From: Lepiota brunneoincarnata
Taxonomy: Eukaryota; Basidiomycota; Agaricomycetes; Agaricales; Agaricaceae
NCBI GenBank assembly: GCA_023014365.1
Contig: JAEBUN010000029.1
Span: 372,001-436,000, forward strand
Length of the DNA stretch: 64,000 nucleotides
Reading direction: 5' to 3'
In this document: positions 21,481 to 33,267 of the stretch, piece by piece
How the letters are laid out: every line of letters starts with the position of its first letter
How positions within the stretch are numbered: the first letter of the stretch is position 1
Translations under genes and position numbers: made by a program
The notes under the pieces: model-generated
The model's input: only the letters and a program-made list of their open reading frames with translations
Databases searched by the model: none
Told to the model about the DNA's origin: nothing

Positions 21481-21878
21481 GTGAGGGTTTACAACAATAG
21501 ATGTTAGTTTTGTGAGCATGGAGGGCATTGAAAAGGAGACGATGTGCTGGCGAGAGAAGCACCTTGTGTATCTTGAGCTGGTCATTCATGTCACCCTTCT
21601 TCTTGGGCAGCATCAACTTGAGACTAACCCGCCGGATCCTACAGGTGCAGAATGGAACAAATACAAAGTGCTGACACATTATATTTTTGTGTAACGTTGC
21701 CCCCGATGACCGCTCTTGATGCACTGACTCTGGTCAGTGGTCCATCCACACTGTACAATGTTAGGTGTAGGTAGACAGGTAATACACCGCAGGATGTTGG
21801 CCATTGTACACTCCTACAGAAGAACGGTAAGTACCGCAATAGTCTGCGCATGATGACGCAGTTGCGAAAAGATCCGAT

Positions 21879-24817
21879 CTACAGCTGAGATTATAGGAAC
21901 CGTTGAGGCTGGATTACATAGTAGGCCATTGCGTGCTTACCCTCTTCAAAATGTCTTCGACATACTGCAGGTCAATGGGCTCTGCGTTCGCTTTCTCTCT
22001 CATTGCCAGTCGAAAATTGACACTGCTGCTAATATTCCCTGACCGCCTGTTTGTCCAATCGATGTCATACTGCAAAACTTTGAGCTCGGTCAGTATCTGC
22101 CGACATGTTGGCCGGTAGGCGGGTTCAAATGCCCAGCACTTTTTCATTAGGTTCCATATTCCATCATGGATCGGATCAACCAAGTCTTCTCGCCCTTCGT
22201 TTGGGCGTGTAGGCAGTACCCCTCGGATGACCTTTCCAATGACAGCCATATCGCTTTTATACTCGTAATAGGGACAACGCCTCATGAGGATCTGGCGCAA
22301 CTAGTATTAGCCACGTGCGCATAGTGACCTGAAATACAAGTTCACCTCATAGAATACACACGCAAGAGCCCAGACGTCACTTGGACGACTATGCCCTGAG
22401 TCTTCAAGAACCTCTGGAGACGCCCACCGGAACGTCACACGATTGACCACCGTCGTCGTCTGCATATATGCCATGGCGTCATCTGAGGCAACAGATGATA
22501 GTCCGAAGTCGGCAATGCAGGCTACGCCTGCATCGGATATGAGGATATTTGCCTAGAAGAACGGTCCATGATGATGCATTTGTAGGACATTGTTAGATGT
22601 GGTTACCCCTTTCAAATCACCATGAATGATTTCTTCTTGATGTAGATAGTCGAGGACCACAGGCGACGTCATATACCTAGAGCCTTCAGAATGAATGGTG
22701 GTCCCTGAAGTTGTTGGGTGGACTGACCAAATGTTGACAGTTAACGTTGGGATGGTTTTTCAGATAGATATTGAGATCTCCATTCTTCATCCAGGGTGAC
22801 ACAAGGCACACTCGAGATAAGTTCAGTTCAAGGTAGTACACCCCATAAAAGGGCAGGATATTCGGATGCTGCAGTTGACTCCATAAGATTGCTTCTTTTG
22901 CAAGTACCTGCATCGAGGATCGGGATCAAATCAGGGAATGGAACAGCTCTGGTTGTGCCTACCTTCATTGTCGCACTGATATCCTTGTTCATGTATGCAC
23001 GCACGATCTTGAGACAAATGTCCTGATCCTGACACTTTCCCTGGAAGACGTCACAGAGGCCACCAGTTCCTTCTAATGCTGAGCCATTTGAGACATCACG
23101 CAAGACATATTGTTGGGGATACAATTGAGAGGATTTTGATAGGCGATAAAGTGCCTTGAGCCTCTTCTTGTGTTCAGGACTTCTTCTGTCTTCCGGTTCT
23201 AGTAAAATCTCAACAGAACCTTTAGCCGCAGCTAGCATCGGGAGCGGTCGTTGACTCACTGAGTCCAAATAATTGATTATGATCTGAGCGTCAGATCCCC
23301 TCAGCTCGCGGAGTGCCATCCGCTTGGCTGCCTGTTGAAGGACAGTATCCAACAAAGCCAACACTTTCGTTCCGTAACGTTCCGTTTCACTGCAGAGGCC
23401 CTTCGGTTTTTGTTTTGGGCTGCAGTCCTGAATTAAAGGCATATTCTGAGTCGTTTATACGGGACCGTTTATTCGCAATCCGCTTCTCGTCCTGTTCTGT
23501 CTCCTGCCTCCCTTCTCGCTTTCTCCTCGCCTCCCCCTCCCGTATGTATTGCCTCTCAATCCTGATTTCCCTTGCCGCCACTGTCATTCCTTCTCCTTCC
23601 TCCTCCAGCTCCTCGGCTAATGGGCGGGTAAGCTCCTTAAGGGTTATTGGTACTGATGGTGGGAGTTTGAGTGGGGATTGGCGAGAATCGTCGGTCAAGC
23701 AATATATCTGTCTGGGAGTCCTCCAGTGCCCGGCTATGACCACTTGTACCCACCCAGACCCATTTACCGTCCTCGTCCTTCTTCGGTCCACGAGCAAACA
23801 CCCGACCATCGATACCCAATAGAAGTTCATCTTGGGTGAGCTCGATACCGTGTCGAAGGTCCTCTTGGGTGAACTTGAAACCTTTGTGGCTTTCGAGAGC
23901 CCAGCGGGACCAGTCTAAGTCATAACACCATTCATGACAAGAGAAGTAAGTTAATCAAGGTTCACAAAAGAAAGCGGAGAGTTAAGAGAGAGTCATGGAA
24001 CATAAAACATACCGATTTTAAGAACATCCCTGTCATACTCATCCTCGTACTCTCTGTAAAAGTCCTTCAGGAAGTCTTCCCGACTGTTAAACTGATTCTT
24101 GTTGTATCGAGCAAGAGCGCGGTCAAAGGTGGGGCATCGCCATTTGTCTGTCATGGGACCCATACCGAACCAAATATCAGACACTCTAGTCCCAGCATCG
24201 GGAGAGTCAATGACACCCTGCGCGCAGGAAACTTGTGCTTCTAGGAAGAAGTGTTCGCAAAGGCGGGAAAGATGTAGGATGTCGAACTTGTAGCAAGACC
24301 ATTCCTCCTCTCGTTGGGCGCTAGTGAGGACGAGTTTGAGGCTTTCCCACTGAAGTTTGGCGACGAACATCAAGGGAACACGATAACCACAGGGAACCTT
24401 GACCTGTCTCGGTTTGTCAAAGCTTCCATCCTCATAGAGTGTAATCTCGACTAAGGACCGCTCACTAAGGGCGGGGGGCGGAACAATGTACACCAGAGAA
24501 AGGAGCTGGAATATGAGCCTGTCTTCGGGCCAATCATGAGGGCAAAAATAGTCAAGTTCATCTGGGTGGTGCCATGGTTCCATTACACCTTCTGATGGGT
24601 CTTTTGTCTTATCCTCGGTGGTGGAGGGTCTTTCGAAAAAGATATCGGGGAAGTCCATAGGGGAGCGGATGCCGCCGTTGTCGCTGTCATCGGTCTCTCT
24701 CCACTCACTGGTCCCTCCATATCGACTGGACGTGAACACAGGTGGTTCAGGGGATTGCCTGGGACATGTAGATGATTGCTGGGCGGGCAAGAGGGGATTC
24801 GGCACCCAGTACTCCAT
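21879..24817 (-). pseudogene. TKL-like kinase 3 with novel N-terminal region, frameshifted
   Basis: Start MEYWVPNPLL (24817). The N-terminal unknown region (KVPCGYRVPLMFVAKLQW, FDRALARYNKNQ, DFLKDFYREYEDEYD) is spliced at about 24009 to WSRWALESHKGFKF and GKWVWVGTSGHS, then a Glu/Arg-rich coiled-coil-like linker (EELEEEGEGMTVAAREIRI) that needs a one-base shift near 23660. The kinase domain has EGTGGLCDVFQGKCQ, ICLKIV, HPNILPFYGVYY, SPWMKNGDLNIYL, IIHGDLKG, IADFGLSS, FRWASPEVLE, RPSDVWALACVFYE and KKCWAFEP. An extra base near 22655 breaks the DYLHQEE segment just before the catalytic loop. The last exon is again only CTG TAG (21879). HGD replacing HRD is usual in this fungal expansion and does not by itself imply inactivity. 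Confidence 0.75.
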
Positions 24818-25107
24818 GGTGCAAGGAGCGGGGGAGGACTGCTTCCGTGATATGGCTTTGCAAACCGGAAAGAGGTGATTAAGAATGGCAATGATCTAGC
24901 ACGGTGTCTGTATGTACACTGCCGAAGGCTGTCATTGCCAACCGGCACGTGCTGATTAGCTGGGAATTTTGAATATACCGCGCTAAACGCATGTGAGTTT
25001 CCTGTTTTTGTGCTTGATGATTGATATCAGAGCACAAGATACATAACCAGTGGGTACTCCCAAGTCTATATCACCGCGCATTACGTTGCGTCTCCTCCTC
25101 AACGAGA

Positions 25108-25435
25108 GCCCTTTACATAGACACTGATGCATACCCAAACTCGACCCCAAGCTCCTCGCAGTAAATGTGGACTGGTTCACTGCATCCCTCATCAAACTGC
25201 AAAAAAAACCAAGTCAAGGGCGTCTACAACTCAGAAAAACAGACCCTACGATACTCTCACAAACTTCTTCTTCACCTACGGCATCGCTATACTTCGTGCC
25301 AAAAGATATGAAACGAAAGTAATATTAGCTTACAGCAAATAAAGTCTCGACCCAGCACGACTCAAAAGCATATCCAATATCGCGATCAAACTTGGTGCAA
25401 TACCCGTGTGCTTTACATCAAAACACGGGATATTC
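25108..25435 (-). pseudogene. Stray 3' fragment of the importin gene
   Basis: Matches the last exons of the importin gene at 27257-27700 in the same orientation: the final exon (stop preceded by YASVSM-like codons; here ACATAGACACTGATGCATAC on plus) and the block CGACCCAGCACGACTCAAAA (25342-25361 here, 27610-27629 in the parent). Diverged, with a disrupted intron and frame. It marks a duplication joint at the right edge of the kinase array. Confidence 0.75.
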
Positions 25436-25713
25436 CCAAAAAGGATTTCGAGAAGCGATATGGAGAGGTCGCTACTACGGGCTCTGCTCGAGCTGTACGG
25501 GTGCCAGGTAGTGCCATCCAGGGGCAGGTGTTAACTCCTCCCCTCCTTTGGATATGGATTCTTGAGACCCCTCACATACCGATAGGCAGTCATTTTTTGG
25601 ATACTTGATGTCCTCGTACCTCCTTTTCTGTATGTCCACCTGCGGTTTTGCTGCCTCCACTCCAGCCTTCTTCGGGTCTCCTCCATCTTTTTTCTTACAT
25701 GGGATGGCCGCTT

Positions 25714-25778
25714 CTGTAGAGCATTCTTTCATTAGCGAAACAGCTAGGGAATGAGGGTGCCATTTGACTATACTTGAA
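25714..25778 (+). repeat. Lone degenerate unit of the 85-110-bp repeat family
   Basis: CTGTAGAGCATTCTTTC then ATTAGCGAAACAGC, AGGGAATGAGGG and CCATTTGACTATACTTG follow the head of the array units at 8863-9336 block by block, 16 kb away from the nearest array. Confidence 0.6.
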
Positions 25779-25941
25779 GGCCTCTTTGGGCGGGTGGCCT
25801 TCTGTTGGTCACCAATCGTTGATTAAGTGGATGTGAGAAGAGCACAGTCATACGCACCGGCATATGTGTCTTCAGGGGGTAATGATGGGGTATTCGCGCA
25901 GACGTATGACTCGAGACACAATATGTATAAGTTTGGGACCA

Positions 25942-26046
25942 CTGGGACCCAGTATAGGAAAACTAGTAAGCACTCGTAAAGATACGTCGAGGGTATGTAC
26001 GCACCTGGGACCCAGTATAGGAAAACTGGGGTCCACAGGTGCTCGG
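25942..26046. repeat. 63-bp spaced direct repeat
   Basis: CTGGGACCCAGTATAGGAAA occurs at 25942 and again at 26005 in the same orientation, followed by ACT each time. Confidence 0.8.
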
Positions 26047-27256
26047 ACCACTACCTAAGTACGACAAGAATGTGTACAATTATTTGCTAAGTAATGTAAC
26101 TCGATCGTCGTTGCTAGCAGGAACATAAAAAGTCCATAATGAAGTACCTACGGTGACTAAGGGCAATATGAAATAGCCAAGAAAACAATAAGCGACATCG
26201 AGCTGGACGGCTCGGTATTTCGACAGGGGGGCTATGTTGCTTTATTGGTCTAATTGGTACACCAATTAAGTCTAGAGTCAGAGAATGCGGTGGTTGTTCC
26301 TCAGGTTCGAATGACACCAGAGCAACTAAAGGGTTTATTTGTCTATCTACTGGTGAGTTTAAAAGTTGTGGTATCGAAGATTATCAATTTTGGTGGTAAT
26401 AGAGTGTACCAGAGTGTATCTGCGAGCCCCAAAAGGCCTTATTCTCTCTGAAAGTGACGGCAAGTTTTGCTGAATCCGCTAGTGGCTCCACCACAAGCAT
26501 ATGAGCAGACCAATTAAAGTAACTATGACTTCAAGGAGCCACCAGTGTTCCTACACAGGATGATATCGTTGTGTACACAGTAGAATTTGCTAGCAGTTGT
26601 CCGAGCCGAAGACAGTCGCTATGGAATAATCCCTCCTTGCCCCGATACTCATATTCTTCTATATTCGACAATTGCGCGATATGTTGGTTACAAAAGGCGC
26701 GTGGTGCTCCTGGAGTTTGTTTCACCGAAAGTGAGGTGGGTTTTCACTCGCTGAATTCTCGCTGAAACCCTGCGGATACACTCTAATCCGATTTCAAAAC
26801 TAAATGGTCCGATGGCCATGTTTTAAGGTGATGTCCACCCGGAATATGGGAGGGTTGGTAATGAATGTCGGTACGAATTACCCGCCACCGTACCGGCAGA
26901 ACTTGTTCGGAACCGAAGCTATTGTTTATATTTTTCGTAGCATTTGAAATCTTGAACGTTGGACGTCAATGTGGCGCTCCTTAACGAAAAACCAGAGGTT
27001 GTCGCGAGCGGCAAAGAAGCCTGACTTACTATTCGTGTGAACTTGTGAACCTCTATGGATAGGGGACTTGCACTATGCGAGGAGTCAATGTCGAAACGAC
27101 GATGTTGGGATCGGGGGCCTCTATTAACACTCGATTTATTCACATGTTTGAAATCATGTAGCATGATAGTTACTGGAAAGACAACAAGGACAAAACCGAT
27201 ACAGTATACCGTTGCGTTCCCATCTCCCACAGAAAAATCCCTTCGACGTCAGCCTC

Positions 27257-30200
27257 TTACATAGACACAGACGCATACCCAAAATTCGACCCCTCCAACC
27301 CCCTCGCAACCAACGTAAACTGATTCGCTGCATCCCTCGTCCTCTTGAGCGATCTCGAACTGCCGAGACAGAAAAAACAAGAAAGTGCGTCAACCACGTC
27401 CCCAAACTCGAGTCAGAAACAACATACCCTACAACACCCCTAACGAATTTCTCCTTCACCTCCGGCGTTGCTTTACTTGGTATGAAATCATCCTAACATG
27501 GCCCCCATCCTCATCAGTACTCCCCCAAAAAGAAGTTAAGTGGTAGCTCACAGCAAACAAAATCTCCCTCATCCACTCCCCCGCAGTTCCCGCGCCGTCC
27601 GTTTCAACGCTCGACCCAGCACGACTCAAAAGCGTACCCAACATCTCAATCAAATTCGGCACAGCGCTCCTAGGCGCAATACCCGCAAATCCCTGGAGTA
27701 CAGCACGCATGAGCATACGACCATGTCTTGCCAGTAGTGCACATTTATGTGGCATCAGTTCATCTGTTAATGAACTTCGGTGAATGAGTGTTGCCTGAAA
27801 AAGTACGGTTGGGTCGGTGGGTTAGGGTAAATGTGGGTGTAAGTGACGGGACATACCAAAAAGTTACACGCTGCGACGAGAGAATAACGTTCCTGTAAAC
27901 TCAGGGACGTAATTGCGCACTGCATCAGCGCATCCAAAGCACCTTCAGGGAGCTGGAAAAAGCTCGCAGGAAAGTCCTGCGCTACCTAGACCCGAAGTAA
28001 ATACCCGCGTAACAGAATATTGAAATGTGCCCACCCGATCCATACACACGAAAAACTCCTGCACTATGTCCGGGTTCTGCCAGATTGCATAAGCAGAGTC
28101 AATACAAGCAGAGAAAAAAAGTAAAGCAACCCACAGCTTCCATCGCACCATTCACACCCAAAGTCCCCAACCCACACCTCAGCAAAACTGGAAGCGCCTG
28201 CCTCACAACTCCGACTGCCTCGGGCGTCGGCCCAGACTTGAGCGTCAGCGAAAACACAGGCGGATTCAACTGTGCAATCAAAATCGTAGCCAACGAAATC
28301 CACGCAGCCGTTAACTGTCGCTGAATCGCCATACACACAAGCTCAAGCAGCGGTCCAGCAGGGAGCGAAATCAACGTCGTATCCGTCGGGAGTGAAGTGA
28401 TCGACTTGAATAAATCGCTAAGCGCCTAGCCCACCCACACATCAATCATGACTCAGAAGAAGAACTGGAATGTTTTACATGTCCAACACTCGCATCGGCA
28501 CTCCATATTTCCACTACACTCCTCACAGCACCGAAAATTGTCTCTCGCAATTTGGCCATCCTGGGATCTTGTCTAGCGGCATTGATCTTGTCCAACTCGG
28601 ACTGGTCCGCTTCCCCATCTAGTAATCCCTCGGTCGTACGCGTGAGGCCTTTTGCTACGCCGGAGAGGATCTCGAGTTGGAGTATCGCTTGGATGCGAGC
28701 ATCGTCGGGGAGCTATTTTAATCGATCATCAGGGAAGAGAGTAGGAAACAGGGTATGGCCAACAGACCGATGCAGCCGTCTGTAGTGCCTCTGCCAATTT
28801 CTGCACAATAGGGTTTACGATGGCCTAGGGCACGTCCCGTTCAGCATCGACATCCACCGTAAAAGAACCAACCCTCCCTCACCTCGAGCGGTGGAATCTC
28901 CTCCCCCGGCGACAAGGCCTGAACAACACTCGCAATCGACTGCAGCACCTTACTTTTTTCAGAGTCCTATGTAAAAAGAACCCAAACGAGATCAGTAACC
29001 CCGTACCACCAATCAAAAGAATCCATCACACACAGGAATACTCCCCAACCCATCATGCAGCGCTCCAAACGCCGCAATATGCGGTGCAAGCGCCTTCCTG
29101 TTAGCATCACACAGGTTTCTCAACGCAACACCCGCTTGGAGACACAAAGTTGCATTCGGTAGCGCATTAACCACATAGGAGAGTGCTGCGAGGAGTAAAC
29201 TCTGCGCTTGAGCATGAACAGGCTGAGGTTGGTTTAGCGATTGGAAAGATGAAGAGGATGGGAATGGGAAGGGGGCTGATGCGACAACAGGCGTTGGCGC
29301 TGGTGTAGGCGCTGACGGTGGAGGGCTGGACGAATTGAGGTTTGGTAAGGCTGCGAACCACGATGAATAGGCTCCTGTACCAAATTAATACCAAAACAAT
29401 TAGAGGAGAAGAGAAGAGAATGTACCGATGACTCCCAGCATCGTCCTCCGGACCCTTGCCTGACCAGTCTGTGGCAGTCGACCAAGGATCTCAGGACCAA
29501 ATAAACGCGGGAGATGAAGTGTGCTCTCAGTCAAGTCAATGGCTTCTTGAATGGACATGATGCAGTGCAACGTCGCTTCAATTTCCTGAGCTGTGGTCAA
29601 GACTAGAGGAGCATGTCTAAAGTCATGTTAGCTTGCCTGCCACTCGTCCCCTTCCTGCCTCGCGTCCAGGCGTCGCACAAGGTCGTCGATGTAGTATCCA
29701 AGCATATCATCTCTCAAGATGTAGTAGCTAGAAGTATAGAGTCAGGTTTGGATTTCGGTGAAAAGTAACCAAGAAGCGTACGCATTGATCAGAGTATCAC
29801 CCACATCTCTCCGGTACCTACATGCATGCGCAATCAGCACCTCATGAACACATCATAAGATATGGCTCACACTTGGAACTTGTCGATCTGATCTGTCGAC
29901 CACTGAGCTCCCAACACTTAAGAGACTAAAGACCGAAGCACACCTTTACTCCATCCAGCGCCTGACGGCGGGAAAGCCACCTTCCTCCGCAATACCTGCA
30001 CCAACTCAATATACACTGCCCGGGCGACCTGAACCTGTTCCCTCTCCTTGACATCCCCACCGGTTGCGTTGGTAGAGGCAGAAGCATAATCTCCCGTACC
30101 ATCGTCCTCCCCATCTCCAAAATAATAATCCGTATTCCACAACGCCTCTTGAAAAAGATACCAAAATCCCAACGTCATCTCACTCTCATCCTCATCCACA

Positions 30201-31641
30201 CCAAAGTACCCCGGAAGACCCGTGAAGGCCAACATGAACCGAAGGAAGACATGCACAAGATGACTCTTGCTTACTTCTGTTTGCTGCTGCTGTTGGGGTG
30301 CCCCTAACCCGGAAGTAGACCGAGAAGGACTGGATAGCGTAATGGAGGTCGTAGCGCGCGAGGCAACATTCGCTGCAAGATACGCTGTGGAATGGTCACC
30401 CAAGGCAACGAGCAACTTGCACGTGGGCCGTGCGACGCCTGAGACATCTCCGGATAAGACTACCTCACCAATTATGTGTCTTCCGACTTGATCTAACCAG
30501 AGAAGAAGCGGTTCTGTCAGGGTCCGGGTACCAGAACCGTTTGAGAGGGCGGATTTGGAGAGGATCTCTTGGAGAGTGTCGGAAGCTGCGATGAAGACAT
30601 CTTCCTCAGCCGGATTGAGAAGGTTGATAAGCATGGGAATGAGGGGTGTGATGTCACTTGAAGAGTCTGATGAACACGCGAGGGGACGAAAGAATATGGA
30701 GGATCCCACCTGGTTGGGAGTAAGATCATCCATGCCTGGAGACAATGGAGAGCGGGTTGGACTTGGTTCGCAGGGGAAGTGGGCTGTATCGATGATTTGA
30801 TAGCCTGTACGACCATAGACACCGCGTCGATGAGTGTCTGCGATATCTGAGCTCTATTCATCGTTTTTTTTTCCACATCAGCACCCAGATTGAAGTAAAA
30901 TAGGCGCGTGTAGGTGGAGCGGAAAAACGCACTTGCTGGGTCCCAATAAATCTGCATCTGGTACCTCCTCTGCTACAATCGTCAGAAAATCATGAATGCT
31001 CTCTGTTGGAGCGCCCTGGCCAGAGAACATTGTCGCACATGCAACTATCCAGTCTGGCCAACGAGTTGGATGACCTGGCGCGAGTTTTAATGCTAGCGAT
31101 GTAAGCTGATGTAATATGGTCAGCCAGAATAGACGCGTGAATAATGGCAACATACGGCAACGAAGAGTTTTCGAAGGATGAACTTGCCCCGCCTGATAGC
31201 CACGGAATGCGCGGTGAGCTGGACCATGAGATCTCGCAGCATTTCAGCATGCTCTTGAGGGAAGAATTCCCTGAGGAATATCAGATAACGTTCAACTAGC
31301 GGGAGTCAGGACCCACCAGTCTCTGGCAATCTTCACCTGGGCGGTATGCGCACCAAAGAACTGGACATTCTGATCGGCATGTTCCAACAGAGGAATGACA
31401 AGACCCCATGCCTCCGGTCTCTTTTGTATCTCAAAGAGCTCTTGCTGGAGACGCTTGAGGTCGTCGGGTGAGGAGTTGTGAGAGGGCGGAGCGTAAGCTT
31501 GTTGGATGAGCTGTGAGCCGCGTGATGGATTGGGAGGACAATTCAGATGTGTGTCAGGATGGATGCTTGAAGCCAACTGACTTGTATGGCTTGTTGGATG
31601 TCAGATTGCGGTAGAAAAGGCAGGAACGTCGTGTCTATCAT
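27257..31641 (-). CDS. Importin-beta family nuclear transport receptor (importin-13-like)
   Basis: Karyopherin made of HEAT repeats that would carry cargo through the nuclear pore with Ran. Exon 1 (31641-31582) encodes MIDTTFLPFLPQSDIQQAIQ; exon 2 (31510-31317) LIQQAYAPP, LQQELFEIQKRPEAWGLVIP and DQNVQFFGAHTAQVKIARDW, the classic importin-beta N-terminal pattern; exon 3 starts at 31270 (FFPQEHAEMLRDLMVQLTAH). Later exons include PGHPTRWPDWIVACATM, SDITPLIPMLINLLNPAEED, GFWYLFQEALWNTDYYFGD, YYILRDDMLGYYIDDLVRRL and RTMLGVIG. The final exon ends FTLVARGLEGSNFGYASVSM. There are about fifteen exons with short introns. Single full copy, no lesion noticed, so probably a conserved housekeeping gene. 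The subfamily is inferred from overall pattern only. Confidence 0.8.
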
Positions 31642-31688
31642 CGAGGTAGGTGATTAAAAACAGTCGATTTCCTTTTTTGTCTCTCATA

Positions 31689-32905
31689 ATGACACTCCAC
31701 AACATCATCCACCCCCGCTCCCTACTCCTCCTCCCAATCATCCTAATCTTACCCTACCTTCCTCGTCCAAAACCTCCTCCACAACTCCCGCCCCTCTCAG
31801 ATGGTACAGAGCGGATACGCGTGACCGCAGGAGACGGCAAAGGCTCACTTGAGCTATTGGTCGCAAAGCCTGTCGGAGACCCGGACAAGATAAAGACACC
31901 GTTGTTGCTCATCCATGGTGGATATGGTAGCGCCTTCTGCTGGAAGAATTGGATCCCGTACTTTGCGAGCAGAGGAAGAGCCGTCTACGCAGTATCACTA
32001 TCCGGTCTGTACTCGCCATGCCCCCGCCATATTTCTTGTCGCCTCACCACCCACCAGGTCATGGGCTTTCCACCCGCCCGTCCTTCTTCACCCTTCGTCC
32101 CAAGTCGTACTTTGCGAAAGATGTTCTTGCTATCCTTGACCACATCGCCTCTGATAACCCGAGCTGCCTCCCACCCGTCCTTGTTGGACACTCTGCAGGC
32201 GGTGGTCTATCGCAATACATAGTCGACACCTACGGTGCTTTACTTCGTACTCAAAACCAAATCAGTGGTCTGATAGGCGTCAGCCCGTTCCCTCCTCATG
32301 GTGGGCTCGGCGTGTACGTATCTCTCACTTCCATGCACCTCTGCATCCTCACAAGCGCCCCAAAGCTATGCCAATTGGTTCCGAATCGACCCTTGGCTTG
32401 CATTCCGCGCATTACTAGACCCATACAAGATCCTCTCCACCCCCCGTCTCGTGAGCCGCGCATTCTTCGGCGAACACTACAGCTTCTCGCTCCACCCCAG
32501 CGCCGCTCCAGCTATATCCTCGAAACTGCGTGAGGACCGCGTGCCCGAAGGTTATATGCAGCAAATGACAAAGGAAGAGAGCGTCGCATGGCCAAGCGGG
32601 ATGATCATGCCCTTCATCAACCTCCAAAGCATTTTGAGGAATATTACTTTTGGTACAGTGCAGAGGATCCACCTCGTTGCTGGTGAACAGGATGTGTTGA
32701 TGTCCCCGACTATCATGCGCCGGGCACAAAACGCTTACGGATGTGGATTGGGTCTGATAGAGCGTGCGGGTACGTCGAGTGTCTACCGTATGGGGTATCC
32801 TCTGGCAGCTGACGTGGCAACGCAGGCCACCATATGATGCTCGATGTACCTTGGGAGAAAGGTGCAGATGTGGTTGAGAACCAACTTCAAGAATGGGGTC
32901 TCTAA
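31689..32905 (+). CDS. alpha/beta hydrolase (lipase/esterase-like), membrane-anchored
   Basis: Four exons: 31689-32004, 32058-32313, 32366-32769, 32826-32905, which join in frame to 351 residues; an upstream ATG at 31650 would add 13. A hydrophobic N-terminal segment (SLLLLPIILILPYL) looks like a signal anchor. Hydrolase motifs: LLLIHGGYGS (oxyanion region), VLVGHSAGGG with nucleophile Ser at about residue 151, VAGEQDVL (probable acid), and GHHMMLDVPWE giving the catalytic His in the last exon, seen only after removing intron 3 (32770-32825). Substrate unknown. It is transcribed divergently from the importin with start codons less than 50 bp apart, so the two share a promoter region. Confidence 0.85.
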
Positions 32906-33267
32906 CTCTTTCTTAGCCCCCAAGTGCACAACACGGATTTGATATCTGGCTCAATGTAGCCTTGTTGCGACCCCGAAGCAACTACAGCTAGTCCATGTCC
33001 TTTGTCACGCAGATTGAACCTGCTATCGATCATTATCAGACCATGCGTTATTTGGCACCGACCGCTTGATTTTTATCAGTTCCGTCAACGAGTTTTTCTG
33101 CGCCACAGGGCCTCCAGCGACGTTGAAAGAGTTCGACCCTCAGCCAATTTCATTGTATTTAGATACAGTTGCCACACAGCCGTCCCTGCCAAGCCACCCT
33201 GGCTGGTCTTTATAAGCCTTCCGACGGCGACCGCTGAAACACCAATAACCCAGCCTCTCGATTGAAA

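Larger units (their letters stand above)
25436..27256. other. Gene-free spacer with repeat remnants
   Basis: No convincing gene. It holds one degenerate copy of the TTAGCAAAAACCGCC unit (25714-25778, reading ATTAGCGAAACAGCTAGGGA), a 63-bp direct repeat (25942-26046), and short frames without domain character. Confidence 0.5.

Noticed and set aside
26270..26330. GGTTCGAATGAC as a tRNA B-box
   Set aside because: No A-box at proper spacing and no cloverleaf could be folded around it.
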